The notes beneath the pieces were generated by a model, which saw only the letters and a list, made by a program, of their open reading frames with translations, was not told the origin of the DNA and made no database searches. Made by a program: the position numbers and the translations under genes. Positions 33,856 to 42,868 of a DNA stretch of 64,000 nucleotides are shown piece by piece (the stretch's first letter is position 1; each line of letters opens with the position of its first letter). The stretch is from JACMNW01 sp031406155 (lineage in GTDB: Bacteria > Pseudomonadota > Alphaproteobacteria > Rhodobacterales > Rhodobacteraceae), in NCBI GenBank assembly GCA_031406155.1, contig JANOGW010000077.1, forward strand, positions 35,584-99,583. The letters are read 5' to 3'.

Positions 33856-35181
33856 ATGCCCACGAATGTCGCCCTCACCGGCCTCGCGAAGGATCTGGCA
33901 GCGCGTGGCAAGACCGGCAAACCGATCCGGATCGGTCTGGTCGGTGCGGGCGAAATGGGGACCGACATCGTAAGCCGCGTGGCCCACATGCAGGGCATTG
34001 CCATCGGTGCCATCAGCGAACTGAAGCCGGGTGCAGCGCGACGATCGGTCGAAATCGCCTATGGCAACGAGGTCAACGTCGCTGACGTGTCGAGCGCAGA
34101 CGCCGCCAACGCAGCAATGGAGCAAGGCAAGATCGCCCTGACCGACAATGTGCACGCCCTGCTGGAGGCCGGGTTGATCGACGTGGTGGTGGACGCTACC
34201 GGCGTGCCAGCGGTGGGGGCGGAAATCGGACTTGCAGCCATGGAACGCGGCAAGCATCTGGTGATGATGAACGTGGAGGCGGATGTCACCATCGGCGCCT
34301 ATCTGCGGTCCGAGGCCGACCGTCTGGGCGTGGTCTATTCTCTGGGCGCGGGCGACGAGCCATCCTCCTGCATGGAGTTGATCGAGTTCGTCAGCGCGAT
34401 GGGCCACCGCATCGTCAGCGCAGGCAAGGGCAAGAACAACCCGTTGAACATCGACGCCACACCGGATGTTTATCTGGACGAAGCGACACGCCGCCACATG
34501 AACCCGCGCATGCTGGTGGAATTCGTCGATGGGTCGAAGACAATGGTGGAAATGGCCGCCATCGCCAATGCAACCGGACTGATCCCCGACAAGCCCGGCA
34601 TGCACGGCCCCGCCGCAGGGCGGGACGAGTTGAACAAGGTGCTGGTGCCTGCCAGCGCCGGGGGGGTGCTGTCATCGGGCGATGGCCGGGTCGATTTTAC
34701 CGTGGGCAAGGGTGTCGCTCCGGGCGTCTTTGTGGTGGCCGAGATGGACCACCCCCGCATCCGTGAACGGATGGAAGACCTCAAGATGGGCACCGGCCCC
34801 TACTTTACATTCCTGCGTCCCTATCACCTGACCAGCCTCGAAGTGCCACTGACCTGCGCGCGTGTCGTGCTCTATGGCAAGGCCGACATGGTCCCGCTGC
34901 ACCGCCCGGTGGCTGAGGTGTGCGCCGTGGCCAAGCGCGACCTGGCGGTGGGCGATACGCTGGATCAGATCGGCGAGTATTGCTACCGCGCCTGGATCAT
35001 GGAGGCGGGCGAGGCGCGCGTTGCCGGGGCAATCCCTTGTGGTCTGTTGGCGGGGGCACGCGTCACTACGCCGATCCCAAAGGGCGGCCTGATCACCCGT
35101 GCCAACACCGCAGTCCCCGCCGATAGCAGAATAGCCATCCTGCGCGCGCGGCAAGACAAGATGCTGGGGCTTTCGGCATGA
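33856..35181 (+). CDS. Homoserine dehydrogenase-like NAD(P)-binding protein with SAF domain (COG4091 type)
   Basis: 441 residues, with GAGGAG upstream. Residues ~20-180 form a Rossmann domain (IRIGLVGAGEMGTDIVSR; VDVVVDATGVPAVGAEIGL), followed by a homoserine-dehydrogenase-like central region (GAGDEPSSCMELIEFV, GKGKNNPLNID, MVEFVDGSKTMVEMAA-type helix) and a C-terminal SAF domain from about residue 355 (VCAVAKRDLAVGDTLD..., TTPIPKGGLITRAN). The family is annotated as predicted homoserine dehydrogenase but occurs in sugar loci, where it more likely oxidises, reduces or isomerises a sugar acid. First gene of the rightward operon; its stop overlaps the E1 alpha start by four bases. Confidence 0.85.
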   Translation: MPTNVALTGLAKDLAARGKTGKPIRIGLVGAGEMGTDIVSRVAHMQGIAIGAISELKPGAARRSVEIAYGNEVNVADVSSADAANAAMEQGKIALTDNVHALLEAGLIDVVVDATGVPAVGAEIGLAAMERGKHLVMMNVEADVTIGAYLRSEADRLGVVYSLGAGDEPSSCMELIEFVSAMGHRIVSAGKGKNNPLNIDATPDVYLDEATRRHMNPRMLVEFVDGSKTMVEMAAIANATGLIPDKPGMHGPAAGRDELNKVLVPASAGGVLSSGDGRVDFTVGKGVAPGVFVVAEMDHPRIRERMEDLKMGTGPYFTFLRPYHLTSLEVPLTCARVVLYGKADMVPLHRPVAEVCAVAKRDLAVGDTLDQIGEYCYRAWIMEAGEARVAGAIPCGLLAGARVTTPIPKGGLITRANTAVPADSRIAILRARQDKMLGLSA

Positions 35182-36191
35182 TCGTCACCGACTCTGTAGC
35201 AGTCGACAACCGGCCGTTTGCCATCCGCACCTACACCGCCGAACAGTTGCGCGAGGCACTGAAACGGATGTATTTGATCCGCCGTTTCGAAGAAGGGGCC
35301 GAGGACAGCTACGCCCGTGGCCTGATCCACGGCACGATGCACCTGTCAATCGGACAGGAAGCCAGCGCCATGGCGACCTGCATGGAACTGACCGACAACG
35401 ACAAGATCACCTCGACGCACCGTGGCCACGGTCATTGCATCGCAAAGGGTGCCGATGTGGGCCGGATGTTCGCCGAGTTATTTGGCAAAGAGACTGGATA
35501 CTGCCACGGACGCGGCGGGTCGATGCACATCGCGGATATGAAAACCGGCAACCTCGGTGCCAACGGCATCGTCGGCGGGGGCCTACCTATTGCGGTCGGG
35601 GCGGCACTGGCGGCAAAACGGCTGGGTAAATCGGATGTAACCGTGTGTTTCTTTGGAGACGGGGCCAACAACGAGGGCGCATTTCACGAATCGCTGAACA
35701 TGGCGTCGGTGTGGAAGCTGCCAGTGATCTTCGTGTGCGAGAACAATGGCTACGGCATGTCCACCTCGACGGCGCGGTCCACTGCCGTTGCGCGCATTTC
35801 AGACCGGGCGTCGGCCTATGCGATGCCGGGCGCGACGGTGGACGGCAACGATTTCTCAGCGGTGTCCGAAGCCGTGCATCTGGCCATCGCCCGCGCCCGC
35901 GCCGGAGACGGGCCGAGCCTGGTGGAAAGCCTGACCTACCGCTGGCGCGGCCATTCGAAATCAGACCGCAACCGGTACCGCACAAAGGAAGAGATCGAGA
36001 TGTGGATGGGGCGCGACCCCATTGCCCGCTTCCGTACCGAACTGATCGGCCATGGCATCACAGACCACGCAGGGGCCGATGCGATCGAGGCCGCAGCGGT
36101 GGCCGACATAAAAGCCGGCATCGCCTTTGCCAAGGCAAGCCCCGCGCCCAACGTGTCAGAAGTGACGCGCTACGTTTACGCCGAGGTGTAG
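35178..36191 (+). CDS. Thiamine-diphosphate dehydrogenase E1 alpha (acetoin dehydrogenase-like)
   Basis: 337 residues. The ThDP motif GDG (160-162) to NN (189-190) is intact: FFGDGANNEGAFHESLNMASVW and FVCENNGYGMS. Other E1 alpha signatures: HLSIGQEASA, STHRGHGHCIAKG and GRGGSMHIADM. The phosphorylation-loop region lacks the PDH-type serines. It most resembles AcoA-type subunits, which act on acetoin or another alpha-hydroxyketone rather than pyruvate. Translationally coupled to the upstream SAF protein gene (ATGA) and two bases from the E1 beta start. Confidence 0.9.
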   Translation: MIVTDSVAVDNRPFAIRTYTAEQLREALKRMYLIRRFEEGAEDSYARGLIHGTMHLSIGQEASAMATCMELTDNDKITSTHRGHGHCIAKGADVGRMFAELFGKETGYCHGRGGSMHIADMKTGNLGANGIVGGGLPIAVGAALAAKRLGKSDVTVCFFGDGANNEGAFHESLNMASVWKLPVIFVCENNGYGMSTSTARSTAVARISDRASAYAMPGATVDGNDFSAVSEAVHLAIARARAGDGPSLVESLTYRWRGHSKSDRNRYRTKEEIEMWMGRDPIARFRTELIGHGITDHAGADAIEAAAVADIKAGIAFAKASPAPNVSEVTRYVYAEV

Positions 36192-36192
36192 G

Positions 36193-37206
36193 ATGAACGT
36201 GATGACGCAAGAGACTGCCCTGCGTACGCTTTCCTATGCAGAGGCGATCCGTGAGGCGATGACCATGGCGATGGACGCCGACCCGACCGTGATCCTGATG
36301 GGCGAAGATATCGGCGTTTACGGCGGTGCCTTTCAGGTCACGCTTGGTCTGGTGGACCGCTTCGGTTCAGACCGGGTGATGGACACGCCAATTTCTGAAC
36401 TCGGCGGGGCCGGCGTGGCCGTTGGCGCGGCACTGACAGGGTTGAAGCCGATCTTCGAATTCCAGTTTTCCGATTTTGCCATGCTGGCGATGGAGCAGAT
36501 CGTCAATCAGGCCGCGAAGCTGCGCTACATGCTTGGTGGCGAGGCATCGGTGCCTGTGGTGTTCCGACTGCCGTCAGGCTCGGGTACCGGGGCTGCCGCG
36601 CAGCACAGCCAAAGCATCGAAGCATGGTTCGGGCATGTGCCGGGGCTGAAGGTTTTGCAACCCAGCACGCCCGAGGATGCGAAGGGTATGCTGCTGGCAG
36701 CGCTGGCCGACCCCGACCCGGTGATGATCTTCGAACATAAACTGCTTTACAAGATGAAGGGACATGTCCCGGCTGGGCATTACATGACGTCCATCGGCAA
36801 ATCGTTGGTGCGGCGCGCCGGCACTGACCTGACCATTGTCGCGGGCTCCATCATGGTGCACCGCGCGCTGGAAGCGGCCGAAACGCTGGCAGCAGAGGGC
36901 ATCAGCGCCGAGGTGATCGATCTGCGCTGCATCCGCCCGATCGACCGCGATACGATCCTCGCTTCGGTGCGCAGGACCGGGCGGCTGATGGTGGTCTATG
37001 AGGGCGTCAAAGCTTTCGGCGTCGGGGCCGAGATCAGCGCGATGGTGGCCGAAAGCGATGCCTTCGACTTCCTCGATGCACCGATCCTGCGGCTGGGAGC
37101 AGAGGATGCGCCGGTGCCCTACAACCCCGATCTGGAACGCGCCTCTGTGCCGCAGACCGCCACGATCGAGGCAGCCGCCCGCCGACTTGCCCGCCGCGAG
37201 GTGTAG
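36193..37206 (+). CDS. Thiamine-diphosphate dehydrogenase E1 beta (acetoin dehydrogenase-like)
   Basis: 337 residues. The transketolase pyrimidine-binding domain has MGEDIGVYGGAFQVTLGL and DTPISELGGAGVAVGAAL; the C-terminal transketolase domain has EVIDLRCIRPIDRDTI and RLMVVYEGVKAFGVGAEISAMV. Forms the alpha2beta2 decarboxylase/dehydrogenase with the preceding gene. The lipoyl protein starts directly after its stop. Confidence 0.92.
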   Translation: MNVMTQETALRTLSYAEAIREAMTMAMDADPTVILMGEDIGVYGGAFQVTLGLVDRFGSDRVMDTPISELGGAGVAVGAALTGLKPIFEFQFSDFAMLAMEQIVNQAAKLRYMLGGEASVPVVFRLPSGSGTGAAAQHSQSIEAWFGHVPGLKVLQPSTPEDAKGMLLAALADPDPVMIFEHKLLYKMKGHVPAGHYMTSIGKSLVRRAGTDLTIVAGSIMVHRALEAAETLAAEGISAEVIDLRCIRPIDRDTILASVRRTGRLMVVYEGVKAFGVGAEISAMVAESDAFDFLDAPILRLGAEDAPVPYNPDLERASVPQTATIEAAARRLARREV

Positions 37207-38511
37207 ATGCCGACCGAAGTAATCCTGCCCAAGGTCGACATGGACATGACCCATGGAACGCTGGCCGTCTGGCACGTAGCCGAAGGTGAGATGGTCGCCA
37301 AGGGTGCGGCCCTGTTCGACATCGAAACCGACAAGGCCGCGATGGAGGTCGAGGCACCGGCCAGTGGCGTGCTGACCTCCATCAGCGCAAGCCCCGGCGA
37401 CACGGTGGCGGTGGGCACGGTCGTGGCCCTGATCTATGCCGAGGGCGAGCTTGCCGCCCGTTCGTCCCTCACCGCTGCGATAATTGCCCAGCCCGCCCAA
37501 ATGGCGGCGGAAACCAGCGCCATGGTGACGCCGGTTGCCACACTGCCCCCTCCTGTCGTAGCCTCGCCCGCTACGGTCACCCCGCGCGCAACGCCGGCCG
37601 CCCGCGACGCGGCGCGCAAGGCCGGGCGCGTACTGGCCGAGATCACCGGCACCGGGCCGCTTGGCCGCATCCAGCGCGACGACGTGCCGACCAGCACGCA
37701 GGTCCCTGGGCCAGACCTAGCCCCGCGCGGCTGGACACCCCAACCCGGTCCGCTGAACATCCGCCGCCGCAAGGGCGACGGGCCGACACTGGTGATGCTG
37801 CACGGCTTCACCGCCGACAACCAAAGCTGGGCCCCGCTGGAAAGAGCCTTCGGTCCCGGCCCGGCCCTGATCCGCATCGAGCTGCCCTGCCACGGCAAGT
37901 CGCCTCTGCGCCGCATCACCGGCTTTGCCAGCCTTGCTCGCATGATGGTCGATGCTTTTGACGAGGCCACCCGCGATCTTGGCCCCGTGCACCTGATCGG
38001 CCATTCGCTGGGTGGAGCCGTCGCAATCGCCATCGCCGACGTCCGCCCGCGCCGAGTGGCCAGCCTGAACCTGATAGCACCCGCAGGCCTTGGTCCGGAG
38101 ATTGACGCCGTTACCCTGATGGGCATCATCCGTGCGAAAAAGCCCGAAAGCCTTGGCCCCTGGCTGCGCCGCCTGACCGCCAACCCGGATGCAGTCTCGG
38201 ACAGCTATGTCGAGGCGGCCATGCGCGCCCGAAGCGATGCCGCGATGTGCGCTGCGCAGGCAGACATGACGGACGCCATTTTTGCCGACGGAACCCAGAC
38301 CTTCGACCTGCAGGCCGCCTTGCACCGCCTGACTGCCGCCACAAAGATCATCTGGGGCCGGCAAGACCGCATCATCCCTTGTCGCCATGCCACCGCCCAC
38401 CGGACGGATGCAGCAATCCATCTGCTGGACGGGGCGGGCCACATCCCGCAACTGGACTGTCCGGACCGTCTGGCGCGGGTCATTGGACTTGGGGGCCACA
38501 CTCCCTTATAG
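37207..38511 (+). CDS. Lipoyl domain-alpha/beta hydrolase fusion (AcoC-like E2 component)
   Basis: 434 residues in three parts. Residues 1-80 form a lipoyl domain with the modified Lys43 (IETDKAAMEVEAPASG). Residues ~125-160 resemble a peripheral-subunit-binding domain (PAARDAARKAGRVLAEITGTGPLGRI). From 190 on it is an alpha/beta hydrolase, not a catalytic acyltransferase: nucleophile Ser267 in GHSLGG, Asp388 in WGRQDRI and His413 in GAGHIPQ, a complete triad. AcoC of Pseudomonas acetoin systems has this same architecture. It should carry the acyl or acetyl group from E1, with the hydrolase domain handling transfer or release. No E3 (dihydrolipoamide dehydrogenase) gene is nearby. Confidence 0.88.
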   Translation: MPTEVILPKVDMDMTHGTLAVWHVAEGEMVAKGAALFDIETDKAAMEVEAPASGVLTSISASPGDTVAVGTVVALIYAEGELAARSSLTAAIIAQPAQMAAETSAMVTPVATLPPPVVASPATVTPRATPAARDAARKAGRVLAEITGTGPLGRIQRDDVPTSTQVPGPDLAPRGWTPQPGPLNIRRRKGDGPTLVMLHGFTADNQSWAPLERAFGPGPALIRIELPCHGKSPLRRITGFASLARMMVDAFDEATRDLGPVHLIGHSLGGAVAIAIADVRPRRVASLNLIAPAGLGPEIDAVTLMGIIRAKKPESLGPWLRRLTANPDAVSDSYVEAAMRARSDAAMCAAQADMTDAIFADGTQTFDLQAALHRLTAATKIIWGRQDRIIPCRHATAHRTDAAIHLLDGAGHIPQLDCPDRLARVIGLGGHTPL

Positions 38512-38539
38512 ACCGCTCCAAATCATCCAAGGACAGGCG

Positions 38540-39499
38540 ATGCTGCTGGCAAATCCCGACACCAATGTTCAAAGCGATGCAGACAACCTGCGGGTGCGGG
38601 CAGTCTGGCTGTACCATGTCGAGGGACTGACACAGAACGATGTCGCGCAACGGCTGAGCATCAACCGCGTCATGGTGGTACGGCTGCTGGCCGATGCCAA
38701 ACGCCGCAACGAAGTGCGGCTGACGATCTCGGCCCCGCTGGCGAGGCTAGTCGAACTGGGGCGGACGGTCGAGACCCAACTTGGTATCGACCGTGTCATC
38801 GTGGCACCTTTCGATGCGGCGGACGATGATCCGGTGCGGGTGATCGCGGCGGCGGCGGGCAACTACATTTCGGGCCGGATGCAGTCAGGCATGACGGTCG
38901 GCGTGGGCTGGGGGCGCACGCTTTACAACTCGTTGCCGTTCATCACCGGGGCCACACTGAATGATTTTCGCGTCGTGTCGCTGCTGGGCGGCATCGCAGC
39001 CGCGCGGCGGTTCAACCCGGCCGAGTTCGCCTGGCAGTTTGCCGAATTGTTTCAGGGCGAGGGATATCTCATCCCTGCCCCTGCCGTGGTCGACAGCCCG
39101 GAGACCAAACATGCGCTGCTGGAACGGTGCGGCCTGTCGTCGATTTTCGAGATGGCGGACAAGCTGGATGTGGTCCTACTGTCGGTTGGCGGCATCTCTA
39201 CGCTGACCACCAGTTATCGCACCGGCCACATCAGCGAGGCCGAGCGCCGCTCTTTGATCGAGGCCGGGGCTGTGGGGGATGTGCTGTATAACTTCATCGA
39301 CGCTGCTGGCGTTATCGTGGCCCATGAAGTCAATGATCGGGTAATTTCCGCAAACCTTGCCCGGCTGCGCCGGACGCCAGAGCGGGTGCTGATTTCGGGC
39401 GGGCGAGAAAAGATCAGCGCAATCAGGGGTGTGATCAGAACACTCAGCCCAACGGTTTTCATAACAGACGAGATCACTGCACGTACCCTGATCAGCTGA
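38540..39499 (+). CDS. SorC-family sugar-responsive transcription regulator
   Basis: 319 residues from ATG 38540 with AAGGA upstream, 28 bases after the AcoC-like stop. N-terminal HTH: LTQNDVAQRLSINRVMVVRLLADAKRRNEV. The C-terminal sugar-phosphate-binding SorC/DeoR-like domain includes SGMTVGVGWGRTL, DFRVVSLLGGIAAARR and VVLLSVGGISTL. The family usually senses a phosphorylated sugar, here plausibly the product of the PfkB kinase, and binds the divergent promoter with TGAACTT boxes. Confidence 0.9.
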   Translation: MLLANPDTNVQSDADNLRVRAVWLYHVEGLTQNDVAQRLSINRVMVVRLLADAKRRNEVRLTISAPLARLVELGRTVETQLGIDRVIVAPFDAADDDPVRVIAAAAGNYISGRMQSGMTVGVGWGRTLYNSLPFITGATLNDFRVVSLLGGIAAARRFNPAEFAWQFAELFQGEGYLIPAPAVVDSPETKHALLERCGLSSIFEMADKLDVVLLSVGGISTLTTSYRTGHISEAERRSLIEAGAVGDVLYNFIDAAGVIVAHEVNDRVISANLARLRRTPERVLISGGREKISAIRGVIRTLSPTVFITDEITARTLIS

Positions 39500-39695
39500 A
39501 CTTGCCGCGCGCCAACCTGCGGCCCAAGACAACAGCGCCGGGTTACTGGTCACGGTTTTCAGGCAATGCGCAGGTTCCGATCCCCCCCGGCGCGGTGCCC
39601 GGCACCTGTTGATCAGCATCAATGCAGCACCCCGATGGATGGAGAATGCTGCGATCAATATGGACACAAGTCGCCGTCAACAAAAAGGCAAGACC

Positions 39696-39851
39696 ATGAA
39701 ACGACTTGTGCAGATCTGACTGTTTTCAGCAACGGTTGCTGTGCTTGGATGTGCGGCGCTTGGGCACTATTCCGTCAGTGGTGAAGATTGCAAGCCAAAC
39801 GATCCGGTTCTGGAAATGACCGCGGCAGATTGCGTCGTGCCAGCAGGCTGA
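39696..39851 (+). pseudogene. Small exported protein gene with an in-frame TGA
   Basis: From ATG 39696 (AAAAGG seven bases upstream) the frame reads MKRLVQI, TGA at 39717-39719, then LFSATVAVLGCAALGHYSVSGEDCKPND...ADCVVPAG and a stop at 39849-39851. Basic start, hydrophobic core and VLGCA lipobox-like end look like a signal peptide of a 51-residue protein in which a tryptophan codon has become TGA. Either a dead gene or a sequencing error. Confidence 0.45.
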
Positions 39852-40616
39852 TAGGGCAACGTCACGTGGCGCTGGTGGTTCAGTTGTTTGAGTCTGTAGT
39901 CAACGCCATAGGACTGCCGTGACACAGCTTTCTTGCCAGCCCACTGGAGGCGACCTGTGTGATGGGGAACATGCATCAACAGGACCAGAGCAGGTTCAGC
40001 CGGTATCACCGCGACCAGCCGCATGCCAAAGCACTTCTCCTGGTGTCTTGACTTTTCTCGACAGGTTATTGGTTTGCCCGACGCCCAACTGACTTTTGGG
40101 CCTGCGGGGAGCGGCACCTGCGTCCGATGTCGCAGTCTCTTGGATTTACCAGGATGGCCGCTTCGCAACTGTATCTGTCAGGGTGGCCACGGCTCGCATT
40201 CTTGACGGCTGCTGCATTGAGAATTCGCGTGGTGTGATTGAGCTTGAGGAGGTAACAGTGTTCGGACGATTGGCCGCGCTGGAGCGATCTTGACGCGGTC
40301 TTTCGGGCAATGCAAACAACATCCCTTTGGGGGTCTTCGTCGCACGCTGACATGATCACTGCGACCTAGTGTTCCGCCCGGTAGGCGAGAAACATATGAG
40401 TAAGCAAGCAGAACGACGACCATTTATTCAACACCTTCGCGCGGGGCCTTTCGTGCAGTCCAGCATGGGTCTATCATGGCGCGCACAGTGGCTTGACGAA
40501 GGTCAAAGCGGCGGCAGTGGTACAGAGATAAATCTAAAGTGAACGGCGTAAACTGATAGGGCGATGTTTGCCGAATGCCCGCGCGGTAAGCCTTCAAGGA
40601 TCAGGAGCAATCAATC
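39852..40616. other. About 760 bases without a supported gene, upstream of the sulfur module
   Basis: Several frames of 60-130 codons exist on both strands but lack family motifs; none is convincing. The 3' part must hold the promoter of the sulfur operon. GGATCAGGAG at 40600-40609 serves as ribosome site for the first YeeE gene. Confidence 0.5.
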
Positions 40617-41057
40617 ATGACGACGATCGAGACGGTTTTTACACCGTGGCAATCTTTGGGCGGCGGGGTCCTGATCGGGGTTGCTTCGGTGCTTTTGATG
40701 CTGTTTCTGGGCCGCATCATGGGCGCCACCGGCATTCTGGCGGGCGTTCTGACGCCAGCGGCGCATCCTGACTTTGGTTGGCGGGTGGCGGTTCTGATGG
40801 GAATGGTCAGCGGGCCAGTAGCGGTGCTGATGTTGACTGGGCAGATGCCCGTCATCGAAGTGCCGGTGTCGATGCCGATGCTGTTGATCGGCGGTCTGCT
40901 GGTCGGCATCGGGGTCACCTACGGGTCGGGCTGCACGTCGGGCCATGGGGTCTGCGGGATGGCGCGCCTGTCGCGCCGGTCCTTCGCCGCGACACTGACC
41001 TTCATGCTGACGACCGCGATCACCGTTTTCGTCGTTCGTCACGTTTTGGGGGCATAA
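40617..41057 (+). CDS. YeeE/YedE-family membrane protein, first of pair
   Basis: 146 residues, four predicted membrane helices. It carries the DUF395 cysteine motif GSGCTSGHGVCGMARLS near residues 100-116. Half-length YeeE/YedE proteins occur in pairs (PmpA/PmpB-like) and are thought to move thiosulfate or persulfide-type sulfur through their membrane cysteines. The second half follows after three bases. Together with the persulfide dioxygenase-like gene this marks a sulfide/thiosulfate handling operon. Confidence 0.88.
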   Translation: MTTIETVFTPWQSLGGGVLIGVASVLLMLFLGRIMGATGILAGVLTPAAHPDFGWRVAVLMGMVSGPVAVLMLTGQMPVIEVPVSMPMLLIGGLLVGIGVTYGSGCTSGHGVCGMARLSRRSFAATLTFMLTTAITVFVVRHVLGA

Positions 41058-41060
41058 GCC

Positions 41061-41510
41061 ATGCGTCTTGTCACATGCTATCTTGTCGGGCTGATCTTTG
41101 GCATCGGCATCTCGATCTCAGGCATGGCCAATCCAGCCAAAGTGCTGAACTTCTTTGATGTTGCGGGCAGTTGGGATCCAAGTCTGATTCTGGTCATGGG
41201 CGGCGCGCTGGTGGTCACGTTTCTTGGCTACCGGATGGTCCTGCCCAGACCTGCACCCATATTCGATGCAAAGTTCCAGCTGCCGACCAAGACCCAACTG
41301 GACAGCCGCCTGATCGGCGGTGCTGCCGTATTCGGTATCGGCTGGGGGATCGCAGGCTTTTGCCCTGGCGGTGCGTTACCGGCCTTGGGCGCCGGCCGGA
41401 TCGAGGTGATCACCTTTGTCGCAGCCCTGATTGCCGGGATCTTTGTCGCAAAAGGCCTGATGGCGGTCAGCGGCGCGCGTGCCGCACGTCTGCTGCGCCG
41501 TGAGACATGA
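41061..41510 (+). CDS. YeeE/YedE-family membrane protein, second of pair
   Basis: 149 residues, about four membrane helices: LVTCYLVGLIFGIGISISGMANPAKVLNFFDV at the start and GIGWGIAGFCPGGALPALG with the conserved cysteine later. DUF6691-type partner of the preceding protein. Its stop overlaps the region of the MBL gene's ribosome site. Confidence 0.88.
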   Translation: MRLVTCYLVGLIFGIGISISGMANPAKVLNFFDVAGSWDPSLILVMGGALVVTFLGYRMVLPRPAPIFDAKFQLPTKTQLDSRLIGGAAVFGIGWGIAGFCPGGALPALGAGRIEVITFVAALIAGIFVAKGLMAVSGARAARLLRRET

Positions 41511-41527
41511 AAATGCAGGAGAATACC

Positions 41528-42412
41528 ATGACCGACTATCCGATCGACATGTCTGTTAAGCCGCAGGTCGAGGCGTTCTTTGACGCGGCCACCAATACCA
41601 TCAGCTATGTGGTGAAAGACCCTGCCTCCAGCGCTTGCGCGGTGATAGATAGCGTGATGGACATCGACTATGCCGCCGGACGGATCACCTATGACCATGC
41701 CGATGCGATCATCGACCATATCCGCAAGCAGGGCCTGACGCTGGAATGGATCATCGAAACCCATGTCCACGCCGACCATCTGTCGGCAGCCCCTTATATT
41801 CAGGGCAAACTGGGCGGCAAGATCGGCATCGGCGACAAGATCATGGTCGTGCAGGAAACCTTCGGCAAGATATTCAACGAAGGCACCGACTTTCAGCGCG
41901 ACGGCAGCCAGTTCGACAGGTTGTTCAGGGATGGCGACACCTACAAGATCGGCAGTTTGGAGGCGGTGGCGATGTATACCCCCGGCCACACACCTGCCTG
42001 CATGGTGCATGTGATGGGAAATGCCGCTTTTGTCGGCGATACCCTGTTCATGCCCGATGGCGGGTCGGCGCGCGCCGATTTTCCCGGCGGCGATGCAGGT
42101 ACGCTCTATGACAGCATCCAGAAGGTGCTGGCACTGCCCGACGAGATGCGTCTGTTCATGTGCCATGACTACGGCCCGAACGGGCGCGACATCCAGTGGG
42201 AAACCACCGTCGGCGCGGAAAAGGCGCATAACATCCATGTCGGCGCCGGCAAGACGAGGCAGGATTTCGTCAAATTCCGCACTGCGCGCGATGCCACGCT
42301 GGCAATGCCCCGTCTGATCATTCCATCGCTTCAGGTGAACATGCGCGCCGGCGAAATGCCGACAGACAAGGATGGTCGCCCGATGCTGAAAGTGCCGGTC
42401 AACGGCCTGTGA
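41528..42412 (+). CDS. MBL-fold hydrolase, persulfide dioxygenase-like
   Basis: 294 residues from ATG 41528, with AGGAG upstream; an earlier in-frame ATG (41513) would add five residues. The metal motif HVHADH is at residues 79-84, with GHTPACM and GDTLFMPDGGSARADFPGGDAGTLYDS downstream and MCHDYGPNGRDIQWETTV near the end. This matches the ETHE1/Blh group that oxidises glutathione or protein persulfide to sulfite with a single iron. Context of YeeE and DUF442 genes is the usual one. Confidence 0.92.
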   Translation: MTDYPIDMSVKPQVEAFFDAATNTISYVVKDPASSACAVIDSVMDIDYAAGRITYDHADAIIDHIRKQGLTLEWIIETHVHADHLSAAPYIQGKLGGKIGIGDKIMVVQETFGKIFNEGTDFQRDGSQFDRLFRDGDTYKIGSLEAVAMYTPGHTPACMVHVMGNAAFVGDTLFMPDGGSARADFPGGDAGTLYDSIQKVLALPDEMRLFMCHDYGPNGRDIQWETTVGAEKAHNIHVGAGKTRQDFVKFRTARDATLAMPRLIIPSLQVNMRAGEMPTDKDGRPMLKVPVNGL

Positions 42413-42438
42413 TCCCTCAATCCAACAGGACAATTCTG

Positions 42439-42768
42439 ATGAATATCAGACCCGTTGCACAGGGCTTTTCAGTCAGCCCGCAGATTTTGCCCTCCGACTT
42501 GCCGGATATAAAGGCGAAAGGCTTTCGCTCCATCATCTGCAACCGACCGGACCGCGAAGAACCGGGCCAGCCGTCCTTTGCCGAGGTCGCCACAGCGGCT
42601 GCTGCGATTGGTATCGAGGCGCGTCATATCCCGGTTAAACCGGATGCCATCAGCACCGATGACGTCGCGGCCTTTGGACGCGCTATCAAGGAACTTCCCG
42701 GGCCGGTGCTTGGCTATTGCCGCAGTGGCGCACGCGCTGCGACCTTGTGGGAAAAATCGCGCCCCTGA
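42439..42768 (+). CDS. DUF442 (TIGR01244) sulfur transferase/phosphatase-like protein
   Basis: 109 residues from ATG 42439. The fold is tyrosine-phosphatase/rhodanese-like, with the P-loop GYCRSGARAATLW (Cys94 to Arg99). Such domains are found alone or fused to the persulfide dioxygenase (beta-lactamase hydrolase-like proteins) and pass persulfide sulfur or act on thiols. Fits the module; the activity itself is not proven. Confidence 0.85.
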   Translation: MNIRPVAQGFSVSPQILPSDLPDIKAKGFRSIICNRPDREEPGQPSFAEVATAAAAIGIEARHIPVKPDAISTDDVAAFGRAIKELPGPVLGYCRSGARAATLWEKSRP

Positions 42769-42868
42769 AATCAAAGGCTTGGCCCGCTGCTAAGCCGTCG
42801 GACCAAAAAGCTTTCCAGTCGTGCGCGCATTCGGGTACGTCTTTCCTGTAACGTAGGGACCAGTTCCG

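Noticed and set aside
39767..40024. Minus-strand frame MRLVAVIPAEPALVLLMHVP... in the gap before the sulfur module
   Set aside because: A purine-rich stretch lies 12 or more bases before the ATG, too far, and the frame runs antisense over the small exported-protein remnant with no recognised motif.
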